A stretch of 64,000 nucleotides of DNA from Spirosoma foliorum (GCF_014117325.1 NZ_CP059732.1:3237001-3301000); one strand, 5' to 3'. Positions 26,138 through 37,300 are shown, numbered from the stretch's first letter. Translations and numbers: made by a program. Notes: generated by a model not told the origin, from the letters alone.

Positions 26138-27145
26138 ATGTTTTCTGCGATCCGTAAATTTATCAGAAACACTTTTCTGATAGCGAACAAGTTACGAATA
26201 GCAATCTGCCTGGTTGCCTGGCTATTCTATAGCTGTTTCCAAGCCGCTACTGCTCAGGTTTGTGCAGACCCATCTGGAGGAATCGTATTCAATCAAACAT
26301 TTGGTACTGCCAGCAACCCTGTTTCAATAACCGGATTAACTACCTATGAGTACGAGCCAATAGATTGCCCAGGCGATGGCCAATACACCATTACGTCAGC
26401 ACTCGAGAGCGATTGTTTCAATGCAACCTGGTACACGGTTGCAACTGATCATACTGCGGGCGATGTACAGGGCAATATGCTGGTTATCAATGGAGGAGAC
26501 AAAGCTGGACTATTTTATCAGCAACCCGTAGGGGCTCTTTGCAAAGGAACCAGTTATGAATTTTCGATGTGGGTGCTGAATCTACTGAAAACAGGAACGT
26601 GCCTGGATGCGCTGATCCCTAATCTGACAATACGTGTAGAGACGACAGAGGGACTGCTTATTCAATCGATCGATATTGGTCAGATTCTGCAGACAGACAC
26701 ACCCACCTGGCGTCGTTGTTCAATTTTGTTTACGGCACCAGAATCTAATGACGAGATTGTTGTAAAGTTAATTAACAATCAGGGCGATTTAGGGTGTGGC
26801 AATGATATGCTTATCGACGATTTACAGGTAAAACAGTGCAGCGAGTGTGTAGGGCAACCTGAGTTAGTGTATGTTCCGGATGCTTTTACGCCAAACAATG
26901 ATGGTGTAAACGACACCATGTCTGTTTTCCTTCAGTCTGCTGCCTCAGACTCGTTTACTTTAAAAGTATACAATCGGTGGGGCAGTTTAATTTTTACCAG
27001 TTCTGATCCGGCTCACAAATGGGACGGCAATTTTGCGGGTACACCTTGTGCTGTAGGCACTTATACCTGGGAGATTACCTATAAGTCGAGCTCATCACCC
27101 AAACGTGAAACCGTTCAAACTGGCCGTATTTTACTGATGCGTTAA
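26138..27145 (+). CDS. secreted protein with T9SS type B (gliding motility-type) C-terminal domain
   Basis: 335 residues with a signal peptide (hydrophobic stretch LRIAICLVAWLFYSCFQAATAQ). A beta-sandwich-like middle (about 45-235) contains several cysteines and a carbohydrate-binding-like pattern (FSMWVLNL, WRRCSILFTAP, DDLQV). The last 90 residues start VPDAFTPNNDGVND and contain LKVYNRWGSLIF and GTYTWEITY, the type B sorting domain used by the type IX secretion system for surface proteins. The substrate or partner is unknown. The neighbouring glycosidase also has a sorting domain. Confidence 0.83.
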   Translation: MFSAIRKFIRNTFLIANKLRIAICLVAWLFYSCFQAATAQVCADPSGGIVFNQTFGTASNPVSITGLTTYEYEPIDCPGDGQYTITSALESDCFNATWYTVATDHTAGDVQGNMLVINGGDKAGLFYQQPVGALCKGTSYEFSMWVLNLLKTGTCLDALIPNLTIRVETTEGLLIQSIDIGQILQTDTPTWRRCSILFTAPESNDEIVVKLINNQGDLGCGNDMLIDDLQVKQCSECVGQPELVYVPDAFTPNNDGVNDTMSVFLQSAASDSFTLKVYNRWGSLIFTSSDPAHKWDGNFAGTPCAVGTYTWEITYKSSSSPKRETVQTGRILLMR

Positions 27146-27228
27146 TCCGGGTTTTGCCTTTTTGGGCGATGTCCACGATTAACGAATCATCCGAATGCCA
27201 GACAGTAGCTTGTCAGGTCATCTAACCC

Positions 27229-28665
27229 ATGAAAAGAACTTTAATAACATTATTGGGAGCCTTGCTCGTACTGCTGCTTTTTATAAAGACGCAGGAAAGC
27301 AGCCAGGCATTACCCCCTCCCGCTCCCTTTCGGCATGGGACTTCCATCAAAATACCCATTGACCCCAAACGCTGGTATCAGATCAATAATGTATCAACGG
27401 GACTTGAAGGTCTTTTCGATGGCATAACAACTGAAAGTGTTAATACCGGCTGGGGAAAAATTCTAACGAACTTCGATGCGTATTACCCTTTGCTCGAAGG
27501 AGAACAATTGAGTATTTCAAGTATTCGTCTCTATGATGGTGCGGGGATGAATACGGATAAACCCGTCACGCTCTCTATATTAACAGACCGATGGGAGCGC
27601 GTTCCAATTGCCCGTTTTATTGGGAGTAAGTATCAGGCATGGGTCGGCCCCGATCCCGACCAGCCCGATGTTTTTAACCTTAAGACGCCCATCACCAACG
27701 CCCGCTACCTGGTCCTGAACACATCTGGTGATTACCCAACCGAACTTGAACTATACGGTACTTACCAAAAAGGGCATGAACCAGCGCTTGCTCAATTACC
27801 AATAACTCCTTTTCGACATAAACTGGGTATCAATGGATTTGAATGGTACGTTGAAAATCCCGATGCCCCATCGGCGCTTCGCCCTGTAGATGATACGCGT
27901 GTAAATGCCCTGAAGAGTTTTTCATTGATGCGGCAATACATGGACTGGGATAAACTGGAAGCGAGTAAAGGCCAATACACCTATACTCCTACGTTCAGTG
28001 GAAGCTGGGATTATGATGCCATGTATACTCGTCTTCAGGCAGAGGGAATTGACCTATTAGCCTGTTTTCAAACGCTCCCGAAGTGGATGGAGAACACCTA
28101 CCCAGCAGGTGGCCGTGATTATAGCAACGTTCCCGCTCAGTACGGTTCCGATCTTACTTCGCCCAAATCATACCTTGCCCATGCTCGGGTGGCTTTTCAG
28201 TATATAGCCCGCTATGGCTTCAATAAGCGAATAAACCCATCGCTATTATCGGTGAGTTCGGTGAAGACGACAGCAGGTGTCAACTCGGTTAAGATGGGCC
28301 TAGGGTTGGTTCGCTACATTGAATGCAACAACGAGCCGGATAAAACCTGGAAAGGCCGTAACGGATACCAATCGGCAAGGGAGTATGCGGCTAATTTATC
28401 CGCATTTTATGATGGACATAAAAACACCTTAGGGCCAGGCGTAGGCGTAAAAAACGCCGACCCTTCAGTAACAGTTGTCATGGGTGGTATGTCTACGGCA
28501 ACCACCGACTATATCAGGGCAATGATCGACTGGTGTAAAGAGTTTAGAGGGTATCGCCCCGACGGTTCGGTAAATCTTTGCTGGGACGTTATCAATCAAC
28601 ATCTATATGCAAACGACGCTCAATCGTCGCAGGGGGGGCGGAGGAAAGCGCGGAGCGGCTCCTGA
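27229..28665 (+). pseudogene. secreted glycoside hydrolase (GH39/GH5-like), N-terminal part of a frameshifted gene
   Basis: 478 residues with a signal peptide (MKRTLITLLGALLVLLLFIK), a beta-rich domain (about 40-180, LYDG and LELYG) and a TIM-barrel glycosidase domain from about 195. IECNNEPDKTW gives the Asn-Glu pair of a clan GH-A enzyme, with Glu369 as likely acid/base, and INQHLYAND continues the barrel. At a run of seven G residues (28632-28638) the frame shifts, and the last eight residues (RRKARSGS) are out-of-frame sequence. Removing one G joins it to 28607-29560. The nucleophile is in the second part, so this part alone cannot be an active enzyme. Confidence 0.83.
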
Positions 28666-29560
28666 GCTGGCCGGTGTGGGTGCTCAGGCAGCTTCATTTG
28701 TCAAACTAGCCCGTCAGTATGCAAATGGAATGCCCGTCTGGATTACGGAAACGGGTTACGATATCAATCAGGGAAGCCCATTCCATGCGCTGTCTACTGG
28801 CAGGAAGACCGCTCTGGAAACGCAGGCCGACTGGATTCTGCGAACCGCTTTATTGTTCAGTCGGGTTGGTATTGATCGTGTATTTTTCTTTCAGGCCTAC
28901 GACGATAATCCAGCCAATCCGGTTCAGTTTAGTTCGATGGGTTTACTGAATACGGATAAAACCCGCAAACCCGCTGCGGATTATATATACCAGGCAATGA
29001 ACCTATTGGGCGATTATCGCTATAAAGAGTCGCTTAAACCCGTTGGCGGCCCCTCCGATCTACTCATTGATCGTTACGAACTAAATGGCCGTTCGTCTTA
29101 TGTACTCATGATACCTGATGAGCGAGATCGAACAGATACCTATACGTTAGCGATTCCGAAGGGCGATACCGTACAAATTTGTACACCAACTGCTGGTCGC
29201 GATCAGATGACCCGAAGGATACAGGTAAGTCAAACAGGCACCATACGATTAAGCGTCAGTGAAACGCCAGTCTTTGTCGTACCGGTATCAATTAGTGCTC
29301 CCGATCTAAGCACCTTACAGTTTGTCTCGGCTCCATCAACAAATTCCGTAGATTTACTGGTAGAGAATAACAGTCTGAGTCCAGTAGAAATTAGTGTTTA
29401 CAACAGCACAGGCCAACGGTTCAGACAAGTAAGTTTGCCAAAGTCAGGGCGTATCTTTCGTACGCAACTCGATTTAAGGCAATTACCAAAAGGTAATTAT
29501 CTGCTGGCGGTCCAGCAGGGGAAGGCAAGGGTAGTCAGAAAATGGGTTAAAGCCCAGTAG
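28607..29560 (+). pseudogene. secreted glycoside hydrolase, C-terminal part with T9SS type A sorting domain
   Basis: Continuation of the preceding gene in the +1 frame. The true sequence resumes near the G7 run as GGKRGAAPEL. WITETGYD (Glu codon at 28748) supplies the probable nucleophile and RVFFFQAYDD the next barrel strand. A small beta domain follows. The last 75 or so residues (LLVENNSLSPVEISVYN through LPKGNYLLAVQQGK) form a type A T9SS sorting domain. Repaired, the protein would be about 780 residues. The ATG at 28607 lies inside the upstream frame and is probably not used. Confidence 0.83.
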
Positions 29561-29615
29561 TTTTGACCATATTAATTTATAAACAACAACCCAGATAGTC
29601 GAGTAGCGTTTCCAC

Positions 29616-31055
29616 ATGAGTAATACAAAAAAGGCAATGAACGGGGGTAAGTGGATCACCATTTCCACTGTTATTTCAACCCTGTTTCAATTCGTGCAGG
29701 TCGCCATACTCGCTCGCGTACTGGCTCCGTCTGATTTTGGCATTGTCAGTATCAGCAATTTGATTATTGCGTTTTTTACGGTCTTTGCCAATCTCGGTTT
29801 TTCGAATTCGATCATCTACAAGCAGGAAAGCGACCCAAACGTTTTATCAACGTTGTATTACCTAAATCTGCTGATTGGCTTATTCATCTTTATCGTCATT
29901 CATATCAGTACCCCGTTCATTATATCGTTTTATCACGAGCCTAAACTAGACCATGTACTAAACTTATCTTCTTACTATTTCGTGATTGCTTACTTTGGCC
30001 AGATCTACATGTTCTTGCTGGAAAAAGAGCTTCGTTTCAAATCTGTTGCCATTATTGACATTGGTGGAACCGTAATTGGATCGGCGGTTACGATAACGCT
30101 TGCCTATAACGGCTACCATGAACTGTCGCTTATTATTGGGTCGTTAGTGATGCAGACCATAAAATCTGCGCTACAGATTACATTCGGGCGTCAGTTTTTC
30201 AAGCCGAGGTTATTCTTTAATTTGGGTAACATCCAGGAACACCTCCGTTTTGGCCTCTTCGGCATGGGCGATGGCTTTTTAGGCTTCGTACAAACGAATG
30301 TCGACAACATTTTTCTCGGGGGTATGTTAGGCGTCAAAATGCTTGGCTACTACACCATTGCGTATCAGTTGTGCGTCTTCCCGATCATGAAACTCAACCC
30401 GATCATTTTGCAGGTTGCCTACCCAATACTGGCCAAGATGAAGGAAAACACCGCCGACCTGAAAAAGTCGTACCTGAAGATTCTGGATTTCATTAGCTAT
30501 TGTAACCTGCCGCTTTTGGCGGGCCTATTCATTACGGCCGATGGTGTTGTCCCCTTAATTTATGGTCCTGGCTGGGATCAAACGGCCGAGCTAATTCGCA
30601 TTTTCGTCTTTGTTGGAATTTTCATTTGCCTGAGCCACCCTTTGTATACAATTGCCTTCACCAAGGGAAAGCCTAACCTGCTCTTCTACCTCAACTTAGG
30701 TACATTAATCGTCAAAATTCCACTCGTCTATTTCTTTGGAACTCGGTGGGGCGTAACGGGTATAGCCAGTGCGTTTATGCTAACCACTTTTCTTAATATG
30801 CTCGTCAACTTTGGTATGGTGCATTACCTGATTGGCGATTTCATAGGCGAATTCCTGAAAAACATAGCGAAACCCGTTACGTTTTGCCTGGTGATGGTGG
30901 GTATCATTAGCCTGTACAAATCATTTGTTGGTTATACAGGCTTAGTCAACACTATGGTAGAAATCGCCTTGGGTGGGGTTGTTTATGCCGTTTTCACATT
31001 AGCGTATAAGCTTTCATTCTCTGAATTAAAAGCCTATCGACAGGGGCTCATGTAA
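29616..31055 (+). CDS. Wzx-like polysaccharide flippase
   Basis: A 479-residue integral membrane protein with about fourteen hydrophobic helices of the polysaccharide-flippase (MATE/MOP) superfamily. N-terminal motifs include GGKWITISTVISTLFQ, VLAPSDFGIVSI and the FSNSIIYKQ loop that is common in the group. It moves lipid-linked sugar repeats across the inner membrane for the Wzy enzymes. Only one copy is seen here despite two Wzy genes. It follows the glycosidase gene by 55 bases. Confidence 0.9.
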   Translation: MSNTKKAMNGGKWITISTVISTLFQFVQVAILARVLAPSDFGIVSISNLIIAFFTVFANLGFSNSIIYKQESDPNVLSTLYYLNLLIGLFIFIVIHISTPFIISFYHEPKLDHVLNLSSYYFVIAYFGQIYMFLLEKELRFKSVAIIDIGGTVIGSAVTITLAYNGYHELSLIIGSLVMQTIKSALQITFGRQFFKPRLFFNLGNIQEHLRFGLFGMGDGFLGFVQTNVDNIFLGGMLGVKMLGYYTIAYQLCVFPIMKLNPIILQVAYPILAKMKENTADLKKSYLKILDFISYCNLPLLAGLFITADGVVPLIYGPGWDQTAELIRIFVFVGIFICLSHPLYTIAFTKGKPNLLFYLNLGTLIVKIPLVYFFGTRWGVTGIASAFMLTTFLNMLVNFGMVHYLIGDFIGEFLKNIAKPVTFCLVMVGIISLYKSFVGYTGLVNTMVEIALGGVVYAVFTLAYKLSFSELKAYRQGLM

Positions 31056-31497
31056 GTCTTATTGTCAAATTTCCTCTCCCTGCTTTTAGCTGTAGATTCC
31101 AGTAAAGGGCAACAGTACAAGCAACCACAAGCGAGTGGCATTTCTGGGGTAATTAAGCGAAATTATATTCAACTATATTTTTGACCCCGATGGGGTCAGA
31201 TGTTTATAGAGAGACCCTCTTAGCTATAAACATTTGACCCCATCGGGGTCATACGGCCTCCCAAAAGTGTCACTCGCTAAAATTTATAAGTAATTTATTT
31301 TGACCACTTCAACTTTTCGAAGTCATAAAAACAAGTCGTATAGATACGCAATCTGTTTTTTATGCAACGCTAAGCTGTCAGGAAACAGATATAGCCAATC
31401 GTCATGCGACTAGATTGCCCAATTTAATGTGCCTTTTTCAGGCGCTCCAGTCAAGTGAGATTGAAGCGCCTTTAACAACGCACATAGCTAACCCATC
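31056..31497. other. intergenic region with dispersed repeat
   Basis: A 442-base gap between two plus-strand polysaccharide genes. It holds the repeat at 31182-31251. Its only promoter-like motif, TATTTTTG at 31176-31183, overlaps that repeat's edge and has no partner TTG. I see no small gene. Confidence 0.5.
31182..31251. repeat. dispersed palindromic repeat (TGACCCC family), well-preserved copy
   Basis: 70 bases. The outer arms TGACCCCGATGGGGTCA and TGACCCCATCGGGGTCA are each nearly palindromic and complementary to each other, and the inner arms are GTTTATAG and CTATAAAC. It is a second copy of the sequence at 19866-19934. Confidence 0.85.
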
Positions 31498-34065
31498 ATG
31501 AACTGGCAACTTTTTACTCAACCAACCCCCAACGAAGCCTATAATTTCTCCTTTAAAAAGAGCGATAAACGACTAATCAGAATACTCATTTCGGTTGGTA
31601 TATTGTTTATTGTAGGATTCCTTTGGGTGTATCTTCAGCCGAGCAATCGAGGCTACTCCTGGCTGTTTGCTTTACTGACTATATCGGTATCTTTCAAATT
31701 GCTGCGCTTGTTGCACGAGTGGTATCATTATTGGAACGTTGTTCCCTCAACTCCTCCGAAAGCCACAAGAACCTGGAGCGTTGACATCATGACGACGTTC
31801 TGTGCAGGCGAGCCCTACGAGATGATACTGAACTCTCTTCAAGCCATTCAGGCAATTCCGTACCCTCACACGACTTATTTGTGCGATGAGGCCGATGATC
31901 CTTATCTGCGGCAGGTTTGCGCCGAAATGGGAGTTCGGCACGTTACGCGTACCGATAAGAAGGATGCCAAGGCCGGTAACATTAACAATGCCCTCAAACA
32001 AGCTACGGGCGAGATCTGTGTTATTCTGGACCCCGACCATGTAGCAGTGCCTGACTTTCTGGATCACGTTCTCCCCTACTTCGAAGATCCTACTATTGGC
32101 TTTGTACAGTGCGTACAGGCTTATTATAATTACCGGGAAAGCCTGGTTGCGTTTGGGGCTGCCGAGCAGACCTACACATTTTATGGGCCAATGATGACCT
32201 GCATGGGAAACTATGGAACCGCGCAGGCTATTGGAGCCAATTGTACCTTCCGACGGGAAGCACTCGATTCGATTGGTGGTCACGCTGCCGGACTCTCCGA
32301 AGACATGCACACCGCCATGCAATTGCACGGCAAAGGCTGGGCGTCGGTTTATGTACCGCTGCCCCTATCATACGGCTTAGTACCATCGACTTTATCGGCC
32401 TATTATAAGCAACAACTCAAATGGGCACGCGGAACGTTTGAACTACTTGTGACTACGTATCCAAAAGTATTTAGTCAATTGTCGTGGCGGCAACGACTGC
32501 ATTACCTGACAATGCCTTTATATTACTTACTGGGTATTGTTCAATTGATTGACCTGCTCATTCCGATCATTTCGCTGGTCACGATGAGGCTTCCGCTGAA
32601 GCTGGACCTATTGGTATTCGGGACGGCCTATTTACCGCTTCTGGTCACGGCTTTTCTGATCCGGCAATATGCGCAACGCTGGCTCATCGAAAAACATGAA
32701 GCAGGATTTCATACGCTTGGCGGTGTACTAAGTAGCGGTACCTGGTGGGTTTATACTTTGGGGCTTATTTACACCATTTTCCGAATAGATGTCCCTTACC
32801 TGCCAACCCCAAAGCGCGACCAGCCGCGCAATAACTTCATTCTCTGCCTACCCAACCTGCTGATATTGTTGCTAACTGTGGGCGCTATTGGCTATAGCAT
32901 CTATCACTATGGGCGATTTGCCGTGAGCAATATCTATTCGGAACTGATGATCACATTCGCTATTCTGAATGGCTATATTTTGAGTCTCAATGTGTTGATC
33001 GGGCAGGAGAAAGTATTGGGAATGGTAAAAAACTGGATTACCAAAATCTCGTTTCAGCGGCCAATCGTGTGGCCTCTTCGTATTGCTATCTGGCAAATGC
33101 GATACGGTTTGTATAGCTGGATACGCCTTTCGGCCATACCGCTATTTGGTGTGGTCGTGATTTTAACAACGGGTTTAGTAGCGTATACCAGTCGCAAAAA
33201 AACGTCAACGCTTCCTCACGAAGTTCGCTTTGCCACTACACAGCCTTTCTATTATGGTCTGGAAACAAGCGGCCAACCAACAGAACGAACAGCTACCTCA
33301 AAACCCGTAGTGCTGCCCATTCAGGTAATTTCGCCCCAGCATCTGGCCTGGTCTGTTAATCCTACCGGTAAACAAGCCATTGCTGACCCAAATCTGTCAA
33401 CCATTTTAAATAAATTACCCCTTCTCTACCTGGAGCCTGCACTTATCGACACATCGGCTCATAAACAACGGTCAGAGACGGAGTTACAAGCCTTTTTGAG
33501 CAACCTTAAAGAAGGCCGTTATAACACCGATTTACAAAAACTGGTTGGTGCTATAAAACGGTACAAAGAGCCGGTGTTGCTCAGTTTCGCACCAGCCTTT
33601 GACGATACAACGCGGGCATGGGGCACAAAGCAGGAAAGCACGTTAGTACGCTACCGGCAAGCATGGCAGTACATGGTCAATTTTTTACAGAAACAAGAGG
33701 TAACCAATGTGATCTGGGTTTGGTGCCCTACGCAGCCGTCCACAATCGTAAACCATTATCCGGGCACCAGTTACGTAGATTGGCTTGGGCTCGAGGTCAT
33801 CAACAATCCAGATCTGGACGAAGACCACCAAAACCATTCGTTCGCGGCTTTATATCAACTGGCCCACAACACGATTCGCCTGCATTTAGACTATAACATC
33901 CGCCTGAAGCCAATTCTGATTACCCATTTTGGTGATGCCCAGCCCAACCCCACCGAAAATACATGGGTACGAGATGCTCTGGCAATCATAGACGAACGTT
34001 ATCCAGAAATTCGGGGGGTTGTTCTGAACCCACAGCAAGCGCGTGCCGTTCAAGACGCCTATTAG
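31498..34065 (+). CDS. cellulose-synthase-like glycosyltransferase fused to a catalytically dead GH26-like domain
   Basis: 855 residues. Two membrane helices (about 26-46, 52-70) precede a processive GT2 domain (90-320) with the full set: Asp130, DPD 178-180, SED 267-269 and QQLKW 305-309. More helices follow (about 340-560), as in cellulose and mannan synthases. From about 600 the protein carries a GH26-like (beta-mannanase) barrel: VTNVIWVWCP, YPGTSYVDWLGLE and KPILITHFG align with the family. The acid/base motif HE.N reads PAFD (Glu to Ala700), and the nucleophile in ITEFG is His810. Both glutamates are gone, so hydrolysis is unlikely and glycan binding or guiding is more likely. It probably makes a beta-linked polymer. 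Confidence 0.87.
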   Translation: MNWQLFTQPTPNEAYNFSFKKSDKRLIRILISVGILFIVGFLWVYLQPSNRGYSWLFALLTISVSFKLLRLLHEWYHYWNVVPSTPPKATRTWSVDIMTTFCAGEPYEMILNSLQAIQAIPYPHTTYLCDEADDPYLRQVCAEMGVRHVTRTDKKDAKAGNINNALKQATGEICVILDPDHVAVPDFLDHVLPYFEDPTIGFVQCVQAYYNYRESLVAFGAAEQTYTFYGPMMTCMGNYGTAQAIGANCTFRREALDSIGGHAAGLSEDMHTAMQLHGKGWASVYVPLPLSYGLVPSTLSAYYKQQLKWARGTFELLVTTYPKVFSQLSWRQRLHYLTMPLYYLLGIVQLIDLLIPIISLVTMRLPLKLDLLVFGTAYLPLLVTAFLIRQYAQRWLIEKHEAGFHTLGGVLSSGTWWVYTLGLIYTIFRIDVPYLPTPKRDQPRNNFILCLPNLLILLLTVGAIGYSIYHYGRFAVSNIYSELMITFAILNGYILSLNVLIGQEKVLGMVKNWITKISFQRPIVWPLRIAIWQMRYGLYSWIRLSAIPLFGVVVILTTGLVAYTSRKKTSTLPHEVRFATTQPFYYGLETSGQPTERTATSKPVVLPIQVISPQHLAWSVNPTGKQAIADPNLSTILNKLPLLYLEPALIDTSAHKQRSETELQAFLSNLKEGRYNTDLQKLVGAIKRYKEPVLLSFAPAFDDTTRAWGTKQESTLVRYRQAWQYMVNFLQKQEVTNVIWVWCPTQPSTIVNHYPGTSYVDWLGLEVINNPDLDEDHQNHSFAALYQLAHNTIRLHLDYNIRLKPILITHFGDAQPNPTENTWVRDALAIIDERYPEIRGVVLNPQQARAVQDAY

Positions 34066-34115
34066 GCGTGCAAAACCCTGTTAAAATAACTTTTAACGGA
34101 TGTTATGGCTGATCA

Positions 34116-34208
34116 TTTTTTGTCATTCCGACGCAGGAGGGATCTTAAAGTATCTTTATTAGAGAACTAGGACATCTTAAGATCCCTCCTGCGTCGGAAT
34201 GACAAAAA
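34116..34208. repeat. long inverted repeat of the GTCATTCCGACG family
   Basis: Arms of about 33 bases at 34116-34148 and 34177-34208 (GTCATTCCGACGCAGGAGGG and complement) with a 28-base loop, downstream of the synthase gene. A diverged copy is at 60389-60489. The A/T tracts at the ends mean a transcript from either strand would look like a terminator. Confidence 0.85.
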
Positions 34209-34232
34209 AACCATATGATTCATATTAACCTA

Positions 34233-34287
34233 AACGAGTTCGGTCCGGTGAACAAGAACTATTCTTGTGCACCGGACCGAACCCGTT
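34233..34287. terminator. strong bidirectional hairpin between convergent genes
   Basis: GTTCGGTCCGGTG-A-ACAAG pairs with CTTGT-G-CACCGGACCGAAC around a short loop. It is 18 bases beyond the stop of the NRPS gene and could end that transcript. There is no clear T run, so its terminator role is inferred from position. Confidence 0.6.
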
Positions 34288-34304
34288 ATAAAGGCTTTAT
34301 ATGC

Positions 34305-37300
34305 CTAAGCGTTATCCAGCGCTCGCTGTAAGGCCTCAGCAAATGCTTTATCGTTTGGCGGCAAAAGCATTAACTCGTGATCGCCGGGAACATTGTGCAC
34401 ACGAACGCCTTTCGTCGCATATTTTTTCCATCCCAGGTACTTATTATCGTCAACAAAGTAAAGCCGTACCTGCGCTTTAAACAGATCCACGATGCCATCA
34501 TAGGGCTTCATGGTATACTTCTCAAAGGCGCTTTCATGCTTTTCAATGATTTGCTCAAACAAGTCAAGACCTTCTTTCGGCTTTGGTTTTTCACGCAGAC
34601 CCGTTGCTTTCAGCAATCGGTCAACCTGCCGCTCAACGTACACCTGCTGGTAGCGTAGCGTAGCGACTGGCTGACGCACCAACGAACTCGTAAACCAAAT
34701 TAATTTGGGAAACTGGCGAAGAATTTTCCGTTGCAACCAGTTCATCATTGATCGGTTCGTATCCGACTCCTGAGCATTGGTATCGAACATGGCAAGCATT
34801 TTCACTTCCTTACCCATTGCCTTCAGTTGGCGGGCCATTTCGAGAGCAACATACCCCCCAAACGAATAGCCAGCAATGGCATACGGCCCCTCTGGATTTT
34901 GGTCGATTACCTCACTAACGTAAAAGGCAGCAATTTCGCCAATGTCGTCCAGCGGTTCATCGATACCATCTAACCCTCGAGCCTGCAATCCGTAGATAGG
35001 TTGCTGAGGGTCCATATAGCTCAGTAAGCTACTAAAATTCAACAGATTAAGCCCAATACCATGAATAATATAGATCGGTACTTTATTGCCTTCTGGCTGA
35101 ATGGGAACCAGTGATTTCCAATTGGTTGGCTTGCCGTCGGCCTCAACTACCTGCGCCAGTTTTCGAATCGTTGGGTACGTTAATAAGGTCGATAGCGGCA
35201 GACGTTTTCCGGTCTCTTTTTCGAGTTGGATCATTACCTGCACGGCAATCATCGAGTGCCCGCCTAACTCAAAAAAGTCAGCATCTACGCCAATTTTTTC
35301 GAGGCCAAGTGCCTCCTTCCAGATCGCTGTAATCAATTTTTCGGCCTCCGTAACGGGTTCTGCTTCGCTGCCCTTAGCCGTCAACATACTGGCAGGTTTC
35401 GGTAGTGCATTACGGTCAACCTTGCCGTTCGGCGTGATAGGCAATTGTGGCAGACTGACAAAATCAGTCGGAACCATATATACCGGCAACACATCCTGCA
35501 GTTTGGTTCGCCATATGAGCACCTGGCTCATAAAGGCAGCGTTGGTCAGTGGCGGGTTGTTTACGATATACGCAATTAATCGTTGATCGCCAGCCCGTTC
35601 TTCACGAGCCACAACTACCGCTTCACTTACACCCGGCTGTGTGATTAAGGCATGTTCTATTTCGCCCAACTCAATCCGATAGCCTCTAACTTTTACCTGC
35701 TGGTCAATACGGCCCAGACAATGGATTTCGCCATCAGGCATAAACTTTCCCAAATCGCCCGTTCGGTACATCATCCGTCTGGCCGATTTCTCAAATGGAT
35801 TGGGCACAAACTTATCTTTCGTCAGATCGGGTCGATTAAGATATCCCCGCGCTACGCCTTCACCCGCGAGATAAATTTCACCAATACTCCCTTCCGGCAA
35901 AGGGTTCAGATGTTCGTCGAGAATATATACCTGGGTATTGTGTATCGGTCGACCAATCGTAATGATTTCATCACTGGCTAGAATCTGCTTTCCAGTTGAA
36001 TAAATCGTCGTTTCCGTCGGGCCGTACATATTCCAGAGCGTGCCACAGCGTGCGGTTAGCTTTTGCGCCAAATCCTTCGACATGGGTTCGCCACAGCACA
36101 GAATTTTTAGCGGCAACCGCTGTTCCCAACCAGCAGCCAGCATCATTTTATACGTGACCGGCGTAGCCTGAATAATGCTGACCTGGTAAGCTGGGACGGC
36201 TTCCAGCAAGGCCCGGCCATCTTTCGTCATTTCAGCATCGGCCAATACGAGGGTAGCCCCAACCAATAAAGGCAGGAACAACTCAAGGCCCGCAATATCA
36301 AACGAAACGGTCGTTACCGCCAGCAAGGCGTCCTCTTTCGTGATACCCGGCCAGGCAATCATGCTGTACAGCAGATTAACCAGATTATGGTGCTCAATCA
36401 ATACACCTTTCGGCCGCCCTGTTGAACCAGATGTATAGAGGATATACGCCAGATCGCTTCCAGTAACGGGCACGTCGGGGGCTTTCTTCGAATACGTATC
36501 CAGCTTAGCCAGTACCTCTTCAATCAGAATTACGGTTGTCTGATTGGCAGTTTGGCCAGCTGCATGGTATTTTTTGGCGGTAATGAGTACACTGGCCGAT
36601 GAATCGGCCAACATAAACTCAACCCGATCGTGTGGATAATCCGGATCGATTGGTACATAGGCGGCACCAGCTTTTAGAACCGCTAAGAGCGTAATTACCA
36701 GCTCCGGCGATCGATCCAGCACAACGCCCACTACAGCTTTCTGCTTCGTACCTCCCAGGCCAGTTTGCAGGATGGCGTGAGCTATCTGATTGGCCCGTTC
36801 ATTTAGTTCGCGATAGGTTAAGGTTTGGCCTTTCGTAAAAACCAATGCTGTTTTATCCGGATAGGTTGCTGCTGTTTTATCGAGCAATGCCTGCAACGAA
36901 CTGGTACGCGGATAATCTGCCTGCGTATTATTCCAGAGCGTTAATTTCCGAATCTGTTCAGACTGATCGGCGAGTAAAATATCTTCAATGAGTATGGACG
37001 GATTGTCGACTACTGCTTCCAGTACGTTTTCAAATTCGCCCATCATCCGGTCAATCGTACTCTCCTTGAACAGTTGCGTATTATACGCCCATTCCAGAAC
37101 CAATTCAGCCGTTGCAGACGACCCGCTGATGTTAAGGAATAAATCTACGGCTCCGTATTCGCGGGGATTACTGATTAACTGATAATCAAGCCCATGAAAG
37201 TTAACCCCATCATCCAACCCCATGTCCACGTTAAAAATAACGGGGACGAGCGGTATACGAGAAGGGTCTCGGACAATGGATATTTTCTTCAGCAGACTGC

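Noticed and set aside
28607..28650. Independent start of the second glycosidase frame at 28607
   Set aside because: The first residues (MQTTLNRRRG) come from out-of-frame reading of the upstream barrel; the real sequence continues from the first frame after the G run.
31747..32328. 193-codon open frame on the minus strand inside the synthase-GH26 gene
   Set aside because: Antisense shadow of a well-supported glycosyltransferase domain; no recognisable protein features.
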